DNA of 58,821 nucleotides from the NCBI RefSeq assembly GCF_003052605.1, contig NZ_QASO01000069.1, forward strand, positions 1 through 58,821, given 5' to 3'. Made by a program: the position numbers and the translations under genes. The notes beneath the pieces are model-generated. The model had not been told where the DNA came from. It saw only the letters and a list, made by a program, of their open reading frames with translations, and did no database searches. This stretch comes from Ectopseudomonas oleovorans. Lineage in GTDB: Bacteria > Pseudomonadota > Gammaproteobacteria > Pseudomonadales > Pseudomonadaceae. Below are positions 16,511 through 25,912 of this stretch, in pieces (within the stretch, counting starts at the first letter, position 1; every line of letters starts with the position of its first letter).

Positions 16511-16548
16511 TAGATGGGGTTCCTTGCAACGAAATCGGGTGAGGTTGA

Positions 16549-16896
16549 TCAGGCCAGCGCGGCTTGGTAGTTATCCGGCTTGAAGCCGACCAGGGTCTTG
16601 TCGCCCAGGTCGAGTATCGGGCGCTTGATCATCGAGGGTTGGGCCAGCATCAGTTCGATGGCCTTGGCCTGGTCGAGATCGGCTTTCTGCGCGTCGTCCA
16701 GCTTGCGGAAGGTGGTGCCGGCACGGTTCAGGATGGTCTGCCAGCCATGCTCGTTGCACCACTTTTCCAGGTTTGCACGGTCGATTCCGACGCTCTTGTA
16801 GTCGTGAAAGGCATAGTCGACCTGGTGTTCATCGAGCCAGGTTCTGGCCTTTTTCATCGTGTCGCAGGCCTTGATGCCATACAGGACGTAACTCAT
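16549..16896 (-). CDS. yffB: ArsC-family reductase-like protein YffB
   Basis: The 115-residue protein has the thioredoxin-like ArsC/Spx fold, with a cysteine at position 11 in YGIKACDTMKKA and the RPILDLGDKTLVGF end typical of the family. It lacks a second active cysteine of a CXXC pair. YffB proteins bind glutathione, but their substrate is not established; arsenate resistance is unlikely as there are no ars genes here. It lies directly upstream of dapD, an arrangement known from other gamma-proteobacteria where yffB precedes dapE. Confidence 0.9.
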   Translation of the reverse strand: MSYVLYGIKACDTMKKARTWLDEHQVDYAFHDYKSVGIDRANLEKWCNEHGWQTILNRAGTTFRKLDDAQKADLDQAKAIELMLAQPSMIKRPILDLGDKTLVGFKPDNYQAALA

Positions 16897-17051
16897 TGAT
16901 CTTCCTCTGATGAGTGGCGTGCCGGAAGGTCCGGGAAATACGGCGGGCCATTATGCCACGTCGCGTCCAGACGTGGCGGCGGCTGTCGCTGCGATGTGTT
17001 ACGGAGTCGGAGACTAGCGGCTAAAGCCCCGCCCACAGGCTCTGCAGAGGC

Positions 17052-18248
17052 TCAGGCGCTGCGAATGAAACGGGCAATACGCTCGGCGGCCTCGATGCAC
17101 TCGGCCAGTGGTGCTACCAGTGCCATGCGCACACGGCCGGCACCCGGGTTGACGCCGTTCACTTCGCGCGACAGGTACGAGCCGGGCACCACGGTGACGT
17201 GCTCGGTGGCGAACAGGTCATGGGTGAACAGGGTGTCGTCACCCGGAGTACGTGCCCACAGGTAGAAGCCGCCATCGGGGCGCTGTACGTCCATCACCGG
17301 GGCGAGGATGTCCAGCACGGCAGCGAACTTCTCGCGGTACAGGTCACGGTTGGCGCGTACATGTGCTTCGTCATTCCAGGCGGCAACGCTGGCCAGCTGG
17401 GTTTGTACCGGCATGGCGCAGCCGTGGTAGGTGCGATAGAGCAGGAAGTGCTTGAGGATGTCGGCGTCGCCAGCGACGAAGCCCGAGCGCAGACCCGGCA
17501 GGTTGGAGCGCTTGGACAGGCTGTGGAACACCACGCAGCGTTTGAAGTCGCTGCGGCCCAGTTCGGCGCAGGCGCTGAGCAGGCCGGGCGGTGGTGCGTC
17601 CTCATCGAAATACAGCTCGCTGTAGCACTCGTCGGCGGCGATGACGAAGTCGTGCACGTCGGCCAGGACGATCAGTTTCTTCAGCGTCTCGACCGGGATC
17701 AGGGCGCCGGTGGGGTTGCCTGGCGAGCAGAGGAAGAGAATCTGGCAGCGCTGCCAGATCTCTGTCGGCACGGCATCGAAGTCCGGGTTGAAGCCGTGGG
17801 CTTCCAGGCACGGCAGGTAGTGTGGTTCGGCACCGGCAAGGAACGCAGCACCTTCATAGATCTGATAGAAGGGGTTGGGGCTGACCACCAGGCCCTTGGC
17901 GTTGCGGTCGACCACCGCCTGGGTGAAGGCGAACAGCGCTTCGCGGGTACCATTGACCGGCAACACGTGGCGTGCGGCATCCAGCCAGCCAGTCGGCACG
18001 CCGAAGCGACGTTCGCACCAGTTGGCAATGCTCTGGCGCAGCTCCGGCAAGCCGAGCGTGGTCGGGTAGACGGCGAGCTTGTCGAGATTGGCGGTCAGCG
18101 CCTGGCCGACGAAGTCAGGCGAGCGATGCTTGGGTTCGCCGATGGACAGGGCGATGGCACGCTTGTCGGCCGGTGGCTGCACGCTGCCGAGCAGGGCGCG
18201 CAGTTTCTCGAAGGGGTAGGGCTGGAGCTGGTCGAGAGCTGGGTTCAT
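17052..18248 (-). CDS. dapC: Succinyldiaminopimelate transaminase
   Basis: The 398-residue class I/II aminotransferase makes N-succinyl-LL-diaminopimelate from the keto precursor using glutamate. The PLP lysine is in VVFHSLSKRSNLPGLRSGF at about 233-251, and the substrate-binding arginine is in the C-terminal third. It sits 15 bases after glnD in the same direction. With dapD and dapE it completes three successive steps of the succinylase branch within 9 kb. Confidence 0.94.
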   Translation of the reverse strand: MNPALDQLQPYPFEKLRALLGSVQPPADKRAIALSIGEPKHRSPDFVGQALTANLDKLAVYPTTLGLPELRQSIANWCERRFGVPTGWLDAARHVLPVNGTREALFAFTQAVVDRNAKGLVVSPNPFYQIYEGAAFLAGAEPHYLPCLEAHGFNPDFDAVPTEIWQRCQILFLCSPGNPTGALIPVETLKKLIVLADVHDFVIAADECYSELYFDEDAPPPGLLSACAELGRSDFKRCVVFHSLSKRSNLPGLRSGFVAGDADILKHFLLYRTYHGCAMPVQTQLASVAAWNDEAHVRANRDLYREKFAAVLDILAPVMDVQRPDGGFYLWARTPGDDTLFTHDLFATEHVTVVPGSYLSREVNGVNPGAGRVRMALVAPLAECIEAAERIARFIRSA

Positions 18249-18263
18249 CTATACTTCCGCAAA

Positions 18264-20957
18264 TCAGATGGAAAATTGGGCCGGCTGGATACTGGGCTCG
18301 GACAGACGACGGACGATGGTTTCCTGCAGGCGTGCGCAGAGTTCGGGATCGGACAGCGGCTGGCCCTTGTCGTCGGTAATGAAGAATACGTCCTCGACCC
18401 GTTCGCCGAGGGTGGCGATCTTGGCGTTCTGCAACGACAGGTCGTATTCGAGGAAGATTCGCCCGATCCGCGCCAACAGGCCGGGGCGGTCCGGTGCGGT
18501 CAGTTCGAGGATGGTCACCGGGCGCTGCGCATCATTGTGAATGGTTACCTGCGGCGCGAAGGCGAAGTGCTTGAGCTGGCGCGGTACGCGGCGCTGGATG
18601 ATGGTCGGGTAGTCGTCCGGGTTCTTCAGTGCTTCGATCAGGCCTTCGCGAATCTGCTGGATGCGTGCCGGGTTGTTGCCGATCGAGCCGCCGTCGGCAT
18701 CCAGCACCACGTAGGTATCGAGGGTGAACTGGCTGGTGGAGGTGATGATCCGTGCGTCGTGAATGTTCAGGTTGAGCTGGCTCATCGCGGCTACGGTCAC
18801 GGCGAAGAAGTCATGCTGGTCCGGCGCATAGATGAAGATCTGCGTGCCGCCCTCGAACTCGCGCTGGGTGGTTTCCTTCATCAGCACCAGCGGACCGCCA
18901 TCGTTGGGATGCTGGAGAATGGCATCGGTGTGCCAGGCCACGTCGTTGGCCGTGTGGCGCAGGAAGTAGTCGTCGCCCAGCTGGCTCCACAGTTGTTCGG
19001 CATCGTCCGGGTCGGTGCCGCCGCGCACCAGGATGTCGAGGGCGGCGCTCTGGGTCTGGCGAATCTGCTCTTCGCGATCCAGCGGGTTTTCCAGGCCGCG
19101 GCGCAGGGCGCGCTTGGTCTCGGTATAGAGCTGGCGCAGCAGGCTGGCACGCCAGGAATTCCACAGGCTGGGGTTGGTGGCGTTGATGTCGGCCACGGTC
19201 AGCACGTAGAGATAATCCAGGTGCGTCTGGTCGCCGACGAACTGGGCGAAATCGTGAATCACCTGCGGGTCGGAAAGGTCCTTGCGCTGCGCGGTGGTGG
19301 ACATCACCAGGTGGTGCTGCACCAGCCAGACGATCAGCGCGCTGTCCCAGGCCGGCAGGTGGTGGCGGCGGGCGAAGGCTTCGGCGTCCACCGCGCCCAG
19401 CTCCGAATGATCACCGCCACGGCCCTTGCCGATATCGTGATACAGGCCGGCGAGGTAGATCAGCTCCGGCTTGGGCAGCTTGTCGATGAGCTTGCTGGCC
19501 AGAGGGAATTTCTCTGCCAGCTCCGGCCAGCGAAACTTGCGCAGGTGCTTGATCAGGTTGAGCGTGTGCGCATCGACCGTATAGATGTGGAACAGGTCGT
19601 GCTGCATCTGCCCGATGATATGGCCGAACTCCGGCAAATAACGGCCGAGAATGCCGTAGCGGTTCATCCGCCGCAGGTTGCGATGGATGCCTTCCTTGCA
19701 CTTGAACAGCTCGATGAACAGGCTGGTGTTGCGGATGTCCTTGCGGAACTCGTCGTCGATCAGGTGGCGGCTGTCACGCAGCAGGCGGATGCTGTCGGCA
19801 CGTACACCCTTGATTTCCGGGTGCTGCGCCATCAGCACAAAGATTTCGATGATGGCGAAGGGCGTGCGCTTGAACACGTTCGGGTGGGTGACTTCGATAT
19901 AGCCGTCGCGCACCTGGAACCGGCTGTTCAGGGGCGTGGCCGGGCCGCTTTCGCCGGCGCGCAGGATCACTTCCTCGAAGTGCTGGTTGATCAGGTCCGA
20001 CAGCTCGGAAATCCCCATCACTACGCGGTAGTACTTCTGCATGAAGTGTTCGATGCTGCGCTTGCCGTCGCCGTCCTGATAGCCGAACAGGGCGGCGATC
20101 TTGGCCTGGTGATCGAACAGCAGGCGGTCTTCGGCGCGCCCGGCGAGCATGTGCAGGGCGTAGCGCACCTTCCACAAAAATTCCTGGCTGGAGGACAGCA
20201 GGGTGTATTCGCTTTCCAGCAGGAAGCCGTGGCCGACCAGGGCTTGCAGGTTCAGCGTGCCGAACTGGCGGCGCGCCACCCAGAGCACGGTCTGGATGTC
20301 GCGCAGGCCGCCGGGCGAGCCCTTGATGTTGGGTTCGAGGTTGTACTCGGTGTCGTTGTACTTGGCATGACGCGCTCTGCGTTCGTCGCGCTTGGCCAGG
20401 TAGAAGTGCTTGCTCGGCCACATCTGATCGGTGCTGGTCACCTGCTGCATGCGCTGGCGCAGGTGTTCGGGGCCGGCGATGGTGCGGCTTTCCATCAGGT
20501 TGGTGATCACCGTCAGGTCGGCGCGCGCCTCTTCGGCGCATTCGTCGACCGAGCGCACGCTCTGGCCGACTTCCAGGCCGATGTCCCAGAGCAGGGTGAG
20601 AAAGCCTTCGATCGGCTCGCGGAAGATTTCGTGATCATTGCTGCCCAGCAGGATCAGCAGGTCGATGTCCGAGTAAGGGTGCAGCTCGCCACGGCCGTAG
20701 CCGCCAACGGCGAGCAGGGCGATGTCGGCATCCTCGCTCCAGGTGAAGCGCTTCCAGGCTTCCTGCAGGATCTGATCGACGAACCAGGCGCGATCCTCGA
20801 CCAGGCGGCGAATGTCACGGCCGGCACGAAAGCGCGCATCGAGCACTTCATGCGCGCCGCGGATGGCCTTCTTGAATGCGGCGATGGGGCTGGATTTCAG
20901 GGCCAGCTCGGCCTGGAACTGACCGCGGTCAAACAGTTCGGGGTCCATCTGCGGCAT
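18264..20957 (-). CDS. glnD: Bifunctional uridylyltransferase/uridylyl-removing enzyme
   Basis: The 897-residue nitrogen sensor adds UMP to PII proteins when glutamine is low and removes it when high. The nucleotidyltransferase motif [17 protein letters not shown] is at 84-100 with D97 and D99, the HD hydrolase motif [15 protein letters not shown] is in the middle, and two ACT domains ([12 protein letters not shown] and [13 protein letters not shown]) close the protein. The start at 20957 has GGAAGG seven bases upstream and gives the usual length. It precedes dapC, an arrangement shared with P. aeruginosa. Confidence 0.97.
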   Translation of the reverse strand: MPQMDPELFDRGQFQAELALKSSPIAAFKKAIRGAHEVLDARFRAGRDIRRLVEDRAWFVDQILQEAWKRFTWSEDADIALLAVGGYGRGELHPYSDIDLLILLGSNDHEIFREPIEGFLTLLWDIGLEVGQSVRSVDECAEEARADLTVITNLMESRTIAGPEHLRQRMQQVTSTDQMWPSKHFYLAKRDERRARHAKYNDTEYNLEPNIKGSPGGLRDIQTVLWVARRQFGTLNLQALVGHGFLLESEYTLLSSSQEFLWKVRYALHMLAGRAEDRLLFDHQAKIAALFGYQDGDGKRSIEHFMQKYYRVVMGISELSDLINQHFEEVILRAGESGPATPLNSRFQVRDGYIEVTHPNVFKRTPFAIIEIFVLMAQHPEIKGVRADSIRLLRDSRHLIDDEFRKDIRNTSLFIELFKCKEGIHRNLRRMNRYGILGRYLPEFGHIIGQMQHDLFHIYTVDAHTLNLIKHLRKFRWPELAEKFPLASKLIDKLPKPELIYLAGLYHDIGKGRGGDHSELGAVDAEAFARRHHLPAWDSALIVWLVQHHLVMSTTAQRKDLSDPQVIHDFAQFVGDQTHLDYLYVLTVADINATNPSLWNSWRASLLRQLYTETKRALRRGLENPLDREEQIRQTQSAALDILVRGGTDPDDAEQLWSQLGDDYFLRHTANDVAWHTDAILQHPNDGGPLVLMKETTQREFEGGTQIFIYAPDQHDFFAVTVAAMSQLNLNIHDARIITSTSQFTLDTYVVLDADGGSIGNNPARIQQIREGLIEALKNPDDYPTIIQRRVPRQLKHFAFAPQVTIHNDAQRPVTILELTAPDRPGLLARIGRIFLEYDLSLQNAKIATLGERVEDVFFITDDKGQPLSDPELCARLQETIVRRLSEPSIQPAQFSI

Positions 20958-20978
20958 GCAGTTGCCTTCCTTATATAA

Positions 20979-21036
20979 GGTGGGGCGCGCTATGCGCACC
21001 ACAAGCTTCAATGGTGCGCACGGCGCACCCTACGGA
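20979..21036. repeat. GCGCACCCTACGG repeat upstream of glnD
   Basis: GTGCGCACGGCGCACCCTACGGA follows an inverted GCGCACC motif; a close copy in the same orientation sits at 51605-51672 before fghA. It fills the space between glnD and map and may contain part of the glnD promoter region. Confidence 0.55.
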
Positions 21037-21042
21037 TCGCGG

Positions 21043-21825
21043 TCAGGCCGAGGTGCGCGGCAGGGTGTCGTCGCTGCGCAGGGTCAGGATCTCATAGCCG
21101 TCTGCGGTGACCAGCACAGTGTGCTCCCATTGCGCGGAAAGCTTGCGGTCCTTGGTGATGGCGGTCCAGCCGTCGCCGAGCAGGCGGGTTTCCGGGCGGC
21201 CCTGGTTGATCATCGGCTCGATGGTGAAGGTCATGCCTTCCTTGAGCTCCATGCCGGTGCCGGCCTTGCCGTAGTGCAGCACCTGCGGCTCTTCATGGAA
21301 CACGGCGCCGATGCCGTGCCCACAGTACTCGCGAACCACGGAGAAGCCGTTCTTCTCCGCATGCTTCTGGATCACTTCGCCGATGTCGCCCAGGCGGGTG
21401 CCCGGCTTGACCAGTTCGATGCCTTTATACATGCACTCCTGGGTGACCTTGGCCAGGCGCTCAGCCCATTCGGCAACCTTGCCGACCATGAACATCTTGC
21501 TGGTATCGCCGTGGTAACCGTCCTTGATCACGGTGACGTCGATGTTCAGCACGTCGCCGTCTTTCAGTGGCTTGTCGCTGGGGATGCCGTGGCACACCAC
21601 ATGGTTGACCGAGGTGCAGATCGACTTGGGAAAGCCCTTGTAGTTGAGCGGGGCGGGGATGGCCTGCTGCACGTTGACGATGTAGTCATGGCAGATGCGA
21701 TCCAGCTCTTCGGTGGTGACGCCCGGCTTGACGTGCTCGCCGATCATCTCCAGCACTTCGGCGGCCAGGCGGCCAGCCACGCGCATTTTCTCGATTTCTT
21801 CGGCGGATTTGATGGTGACGGTCAT
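21043..21825 (-). CDS. map: Methionine aminopeptidase, type I
   Basis: The 260-residue dinuclear metal enzyme removes N-terminal methionine from nascent proteins. The ligands are visible in NIDVTVIKDGYHGDTS (two aspartates at about 97 and 108), GHGIG (histidine about 171), TIEPM and the last glutamate in WEHTVLV. The start at 21825 (MTVTIKSAEEIEKM) is chosen by family length; the longer frame to the left has no support. It diverges from rpsB across a 700-base gap filled with two nested mobile elements. Confidence 0.96.
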   Translation of the reverse strand: MTVTIKSAEEIEKMRVAGRLAAEVLEMIGEHVKPGVTTEELDRICHDYIVNVQQAIPAPLNYKGFPKSICTSVNHVVCHGIPSDKPLKDGDVLNIDVTVIKDGYHGDTSKMFMVGKVAEWAERLAKVTQECMYKGIELVKPGTRLGDIGEVIQKHAEKNGFSVVREYCGHGIGAVFHEEPQVLHYGKAGTGMELKEGMTFTIEPMINQGRPETRLLGDGWTAITKDRKLSAQWEHTVLVTADGYEILTLRSDDTLPRTSA

Positions 21826-21928
21826 ATCGGGCTCTCGAGTGTACGCAGAAAAGGGGCATATATTAGCAGCTACGTGGTGCAAGCCCCAAAGGCAGCTGCA
21901 AGCATCGAGTCGCATGTGTTAATGAGCG

Positions 21929-22336
21929 GGCTTTGCCCTAATGTCAGTCAGTTAAGCGCCTAGACACTTGGTTTACGGGCGCTGCAATCGTATAGGAAGG
22001 AATTTAACTGTTGCCAGTCGGTTCGATTTGTAGGGTGGGTCGGGCGGCGCTCCGTTTCAGCCCACGCCGGCCGCCGTTGGTGGGCTGAAGCCCACCCTGC
22101 AAGAGCAAAAAACCTTATCTGATCGGCATTAGGGGCTGTTGCCGTTTCGACGCGAGCCGCGTTGCTGCGCCAAATTGCGCCACGCAACCCGAAGGGACGG
22201 GCCAGTTTTTGCGTGGTACGTCGTTACTCGACGGCTCATTTGGGCGACCAAACTTCGCGTCTCGCGCCTGGTCCCACGCAAAAACTGGCTCCGTCGCGGC
22301 CGTGCGCGAAACGGCAACAGACCCTAGGCTTCGCCC
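21929..22336. mobile_element. MITE copy 4, interrupted at its end by a second element
   Basis: The copy is 21939-22131, beginning TAATGTCAGTCAGTTAAG and ending CTTATCTGATCGGCATTA. It carries GTAGGGTGGG-type hairpins instead of the REP seen in copy 1. Its left flank is GGCTTTGCCC (21929-21938). The right flank matches (GGCTTCGCCC, 22327-22336) only after the palindromic element at 22132-22324 and one TA copy are removed, so that element arrived later. Confidence 0.82.
22130..22326. mobile_element. Palindromic element inserted at a TA dinucleotide
   Basis: The 193-bp element (22132-22324) has ends GGGGCTGTTGCCGTTTCG and CGAAACGGCAACAGACCC, an 18-bp inverted repeat with one mismatch. A second perfect 16-bp pair, GCCAGTTTTTGCGTGG, lies inside (22201-22216 with 22274-22289). 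It is flanked by TA on both sides (22130-22131 and 22325-22326). TA duplication is the hallmark of Tc1/mariner and IS630-type transposition; the parental transposon is not identified. No protein is encoded. Confidence 0.78.
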
Positions 22337-22377
22337 CTGTTTACGGCGTTTGCCTTGTAGCTTGTCGCTGCTTTCTG

Positions 22378-22386
22378 TGGTATAAA
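22378..22386 (+). promoter_or_regulatory. Extended -10 promoter of rpsB
   Basis: TGGTATAAA gives an extended -10 (TGN plus TATAAA). No good -35 is found at 17 bases, which fits an extended -10 promoter. It would give a leader of about 135 bases, long enough for autoregulation by S2. The palindromic element ends only 54 bases upstream, so it has replaced the natural upstream region. Confidence 0.55.
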
Positions 22387-22525
22387 ACGCGCCGCTTTAC
22401 GGGCACTGCGCCCGAAAGCCTAAACCCACACACGTATCGACACGGTTTCCTGGGTGCCTTCGACAAGTTCGAGGGTTGGAAACTGGGATGCGTGGAGGCC
22501 TAACCCGACTTATCAAGGAACTATC

Positions 22526-23266
22526 ATGTCCCAAGTCACTATGCGCGATATGCTGAAGGCCGGTGTGCACTTCGGCCACCAGACCCGTTACTGGAACCCG
22601 AAAATGGGCAAGTACATTTTCGGCGCGCGCAATAAGATTCACATCATCAACCTCGAGAAAACCCTGCCGATGTTCAACGACGCCCTGTCGTTCGTTGAGA
22701 AGCTGGCTGCTGGCAAGAACAAGATTCTGTTCGTTGGCACCAAGCGTTCCGCAGGCAAAATCGTTCGCGAAGAAGCCACTCGTTGCGGCTCGCCGTTCGT
22801 CGACCACCGCTGGTTGGGCGGCATGCTGACCAACTACAAGACCATCCGTGCTTCGATCAAGCGCCTGCGCGAGCTGGAAGCCCAGTCCCAGGACGGCACC
22901 TTCGCCAAGCTGACCAAGAAAGAAGCCCTGATGCGTACCCGGGATCTGGAAAAGCTGGATCGCAGCCTGGGTGGTATCAAGGACATGGGCGGTCTGCCGG
23001 ACGCTCTGTTCGTGATCGACGTTGACCACGAGCGCATTGCTATCACCGAAGCCAACAAGCTGGGCATCCCGGTTATCGGCGTTGTCGATACCAACAGCAG
23101 CCCGGAAGGCGTTGACTACATCATCCCGGGTAACGACGACGCCATCCGCGCCATCCAGCTGTACATGGGTGCCATGGCCGACGCTGTGATCCGTGGTCGC
23201 AGCAACGCTGGCGGCGCGACTGAAGAGTTCGTCGAAGAAGCTGCTGCCGAGAGCGCCGAAGGCTAA
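22526..23266 (+). CDS. rpsB: 30S ribosomal protein S2
   Basis: The 246-residue protein S2 joins the small subunit late and helps bind S1. It starts [20 protein letters not shown], and FVGTKR and [11 protein letters not shown] are typical S2 motifs. AAGGA lies eight bases before the ATG. tsf follows after a 279-base gap that is normally short in pseudomonads; the extra length is a MITE (see 23310). The C-terminal tail [10 protein letters not shown] is acidic as usual. Confidence 0.97.
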   Translation: MSQVTMRDMLKAGVHFGHQTRYWNPKMGKYIFGARNKIHIINLEKTLPMFNDALSFVEKLAAGKNKILFVGTKRSAGKIVREEATRCGSPFVDHRWLGGMLTNYKTIRASIKRLRELEAQSQDGTFAKLTKKEALMRTRDLEKLDRSLGGIKDMGGLPDALFVIDVDHERIAITEANKLGIPVIGVVDTNSSPEGVDYIIPGNDDAIRAIQLYMGAMADAVIRGRSNAGGATEEFVEEAAAESAEG

Positions 23267-23307
23267 GCGTTAACGCCAAGCATTTAGCGTTATGCGCTGT
23301 GCAAGAA

Positions 23308-23495
23308 GGGGGCTAGGCCTAATGCTGATCAGATAAGTTCGTCACCACCCCCTCCTACTTGCAGTAGAGGGGGCGCTTTTCGTAGGAGCCAGCTTGCTGG
23401 CGATGCTTTTTATGGCGGATCGCCGGCAAGCCGGCTCCTACAAAGATCGAGTGCAACGGCTTAACTGACTGGCATTAGTGCTAGGCCCCCTTTTT
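23308..23495 (+). terminator. rpsB-tsf hairpin split by a MITE
   Basis: GGGGGC (23308-23313) and GGCCCCC (23484-23490) plus five T are the two arms of a terminator or attenuator now 170 bases apart. Removing the insert and one target copy restores AAGAAGGGGGCTAGGCCCC plus CTTTTT, a GC-rich stem with a TAG loop. In other bacteria such a hairpin lowers tsf relative to rpsB or marks the end of part of the transcripts. The inserted MITE carries its own CCCCCTCCTAC / GTAGAGGGGG stem plus CGCTTTT (23348-23380) that could replace it. Confidence 0.7.
23310..23487. mobile_element. MITE copy 2
   Basis: The element proper is 23320-23477 (158 bp), beginning TAATGCTGATCAGATAAG and ending CTTAACTGACTGGCATTA. 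Read as its complement it matches copy 1 (8468-8625) base for base as far as I can compare by eye. The target copies GGGCTAGGCC (23310-23319) and GTGCTAGGCC (23478-23487) differ at one base. The identity of the two copies suggests recent movement. Confidence 0.88.
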
Positions 23496-23545
23496 GCCAC
23501 TCAAAGATTTGATTTGGTTGAAGACCTACCGAGAGGATTTTCAAG

Positions 23546-24409
23546 ATGGCAGAGATTACTGCAGCCCTGGTTAAAGAACTGCGCGAGCGTACCGGCCAAG
23601 GCATGATGGAATGCAAGAAGGCCCTGGTTGCTGCTGGTGGTGACATCGAGAAAGCCATTGATGACATGCGCGCTTCCGGTGCCATCAAGGCTGCCAAGAA
23701 GGCCGGCAACATCGCCGCTGAAGGCTCCATCGCCGTTCGCGTTGAAGGTGGTCGTGGTGTGATCATCGAAGTCAACTCGCAGACCGACTTCCTGGCCCTG
23801 CAGGACGACTTCAAGGCTTTCGTCAAAGAGAGCATCGACGAAGCCTTCGAGAAGAACCTGACCGACGCTGCTCCGCTGATCGCTTCCCGCGAATCGGCTC
23901 GTGAAGCTCTGGTTGCCAAGTGCGGCGAGAACGTCAACATCCGTCGCCTGACCGCTGTTTCCGGCGAAACCGTTGGTGCCTACCTGCACGGCCACCGCAT
24001 CGGTGTTCTGGTTGTCCTGAAAGGCGGCAACGACGAACTGGCCAAGCACGTTGCCATGCACATCGCTGCCTCCAACCCGGCTGTCGTGTCGCCGGACCAG
24101 GTTTCCGAAGAGCTGGTTGCCAAGGAAAAGGAAATCTTCCTGCAGCTGAACGCCGAGAAGATCGCCGGCAAGCCGGAAAACATCGTAGAGAACATGGTCA
24201 AAGGCCGTATCGCCAAGTTCCTGGCCGAAGCCAGTCTGGTCGAGCAAGCCTTCATCATGGATCCGGAAGTCAAGGTCGGTGACCTGGTGAAGAAGGCCGG
24301 TGCCGAAGTCGTTTCCTTCGTTCGTTACGAAGTGGGCGAGGGTATCGAGAAGGCCGAGACCGACTTCGCTGCCGAAGTTGCCGCTCAGGTTGCTGCCAGC
24401 AAGCAGTAA
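23546..24409 (+). CDS. tsf: Translation elongation factor Ts
   Basis: The 287-residue factor exchanges GDP for GTP on EF-Tu. It starts MAEITAALVKELRERTGQG and has the conserved ECKKAL and TDFLA (about 79-83) motifs for EF-Tu contact. AGAGGA lies ten bases before the ATG. It is followed by a stem-loop (24433) and then pyrH. Confidence 0.97.
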   Translation: MAEITAALVKELRERTGQGMMECKKALVAAGGDIEKAIDDMRASGAIKAAKKAGNIAAEGSIAVRVEGGRGVIIEVNSQTDFLALQDDFKAFVKESIDEAFEKNLTDAAPLIASRESAREALVAKCGENVNIRRLTAVSGETVGAYLHGHRIGVLVVLKGGNDELAKHVAMHIAASNPAVVSPDQVSEELVAKEKEIFLQLNAEKIAGKPENIVENMVKGRIAKFLAEASLVEQAFIMDPEVKVGDLVKKAGAEVVSFVRYEVGEGIEKAETDFAAEVAAQVAASKQ

Positions 24410-24432
24410 TCGGCGGTTCGGCCAGTTGTCCC

Positions 24433-24465
24433 AGAGAGGCTGCCCGCTTGCGCGTGCGGCCTCTT
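24433..24465 (+). terminator. Hairpin after tsf
   Basis: AGAGGCTGC and GCGGCCTCT pair around a short GC-rich loop and are followed by TTTG. It lies between tsf and pyrH and may end or attenuate the rpsB-tsf message. Confidence 0.7.
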
Positions 24466-24597
24466 TGCCGAATAAGGGGCGACAAATATACAAGCGGCCG
24501 TGCAACCTACGGTCGTCGGCACGTTCGAAGTGCCGGATAATTGCAGCGCGCAAGCGTGTTACAGAAGAATTTCATATCGCCGCAGGAGAGACTTGCA

Positions 24598-25341
24598 ATG
24601 GCTCAGCAGACGACTGGTCGCCAACCTCGCTACAAACGCATTCTGCTCAAACTTAGCGGCGAAGCCCTGATGGGCTCGGAAGATTTCGGCATCGATCCCA
24701 AGGTGCTCGATCGCATGGCGCTGGAAGTCGGTCAACTGGTCGGCATCGGCGTGCAGGTCGGACTGGTGATCGGTGGTGGCAACCTGTTCCGCGGCGCAGC
24801 ACTGTCCGCTGCCGGCATGGATCGCGTTACCGGTGACCACATGGGCATGCTGGCGACCGTGATGAACGCGCTGGCCATGCGTGATGCGCTGGAACGCTCG
24901 AACATCCCGGCCATCGTTATGTCGGCGATTTCCATGGTCGGCGTGACCGATCATTACGATCGCCGCAAGGCCATGCGCCACCTGAAAACCGGTGAGGTGG
25001 TGATCTTCGCAGCGGGTACCGGCAACCCCTTCTTCACCACCGATTCGGCCGCCTGTCTGCGTGCCATCGAGATCGATGCGGACGTGGTACTGAAGGCGAC
25101 CAAGGTCGATGGCGTGTACACTGCCGACCCGTTCAAAGACCCGCATGCCGAAAAGTTCGAGCGCCTGACCTATGACGAAGTGCTCGATCGCAAGCTGGGG
25201 GTGATGGATCTGACCGCCATCTGCCTGTGCCGCGATCACAACATGCCGCTGCGGGTCTTCAACATGAACAAGCCCGGCGCCCTGCTGAACGTTGTAGTGG
25301 GTGGCGCCGAAGGAACTCTGATCGAGGAGGATGCACAATGA
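24598..25341 (+). CDS. pyrH: Uridylate kinase
   Basis: The 247-residue kinase makes UDP from UMP in the cytoplasm and is allosterically controlled by GTP and UTP. It has KLSGEALMG near 18-26, GGGNLFRG near 59-66 and [11 protein letters not shown] near 168-178. The ATG at 24598 has AGGAGAG eight bases upstream; a TTG further left is not preferred. It overlaps frr by four bases (ATGA). Confidence 0.97.
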   Translation: MAQQTTGRQPRYKRILLKLSGEALMGSEDFGIDPKVLDRMALEVGQLVGIGVQVGLVIGGGNLFRGAALSAAGMDRVTGDHMGMLATVMNALAMRDALERSNIPAIVMSAISMVGVTDHYDRRKAMRHLKTGEVVIFAAGTGNPFFTTDSAACLRAIEIDADVVLKATKVDGVYTADPFKDPHAEKFERLTYDEVLDRKLGVMDLTAICLCRDHNMPLRVFNMNKPGALLNVVVGGAEGTLIEEDAQ

Positions 25342-25895
25342 TCAACGATATCAAGAAAGACGCTCAGGAACGCATGAGCAAGTCCCTGGAGGCGCTGGGT
25401 CGCAACCTTGCTTCCATTCGTACCGGTCGTGCCCATCCGAGCATTCTCGATAGCATCAAGGTCCCGGCCTGGGGCAGCGACATGCCGCTCAATCAGGTAG
25501 CCGCGATCACCGTCGAAGATGCGCGCACCCTGAAGATCGTCGCTCACGACAAGAGCCTCAGCGCCGCCATCGAGAAGGCCATTCTGACTTCCGACCTGGG
25601 CCTGAACCCGAGCAGCGCCGGCACTACCATTCGCGTACCGATGCCAGCCCTGACCGAGGAAACCCGCAAGGGCTACACCAAGCAGGCGCGTGGGGTTGCT
25701 GAAGATGCCAAGGTCGCGGTGCGCAATGTGCGTCGTGATGCCCTGGCCGAGCTGAAGAAACTGTCCAAGGCCAAGGAAATCAGCGAGGACGAAGAGCGTC
25801 GTGCCGCTGACGAGCTGCAGAAAATCACCGACAAGTTCATCGGTGACATAGACAAGGCGCTCGAGGTCAAAGAAGCGGACCTGATGGCCGTTTGA
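25338..25895 (+). CDS. frr: Ribosome recycling factor
   Basis: The 185-residue factor splits ribosomes after termination together with EF-G. The full family length and the motifs [22 protein letters not shown]-like [15 protein letters not shown] and the C-terminal [12 protein letters not shown] are present. The start is fixed by the ATGA overlap with pyrH. The next gene begins 17 bases after the stop. Confidence 0.97.
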   Translation: MINDIKKDAQERMSKSLEALGRNLASIRTGRAHPSILDSIKVPAWGSDMPLNQVAAITVEDARTLKIVAHDKSLSAAIEKAILTSDLGLNPSSAGTTIRVPMPALTEETRKGYTKQARGVAEDAKVAVRNVRRDALAELKKLSKAKEISEDEERRAADELQKITDKFIGDIDKALEVKEADLMAV

Positions 25896-25912
25896 CGGCT
25901 CGGCGCCCATAC

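Larger units (their letters stand above)
21826..22525. other. map-rpsB intergenic region
   Basis: This 700-base gap has no gene. It holds MITE copy 4 (21939-22131), the nested palindromic element (22132-22324), the rpsB promoter (22378-22386) and a 140-base leader. Short open frames inside the palindromic element overlap on both strands and arise from its symmetry. Confidence 0.75.

Noticed and set aside
22139..22327. Short open frames on both strands inside the palindromic element
   Set aside because: They mirror each other because of the inverted repeat, and have no start signals or family match.
23265..23300. GTTAACGC and GTTATGC after rpsB, resembling integron core sites
   Set aside because: No matching partner or cassette gene is present; it is the natural 3' flank of rpsB with short symmetry.
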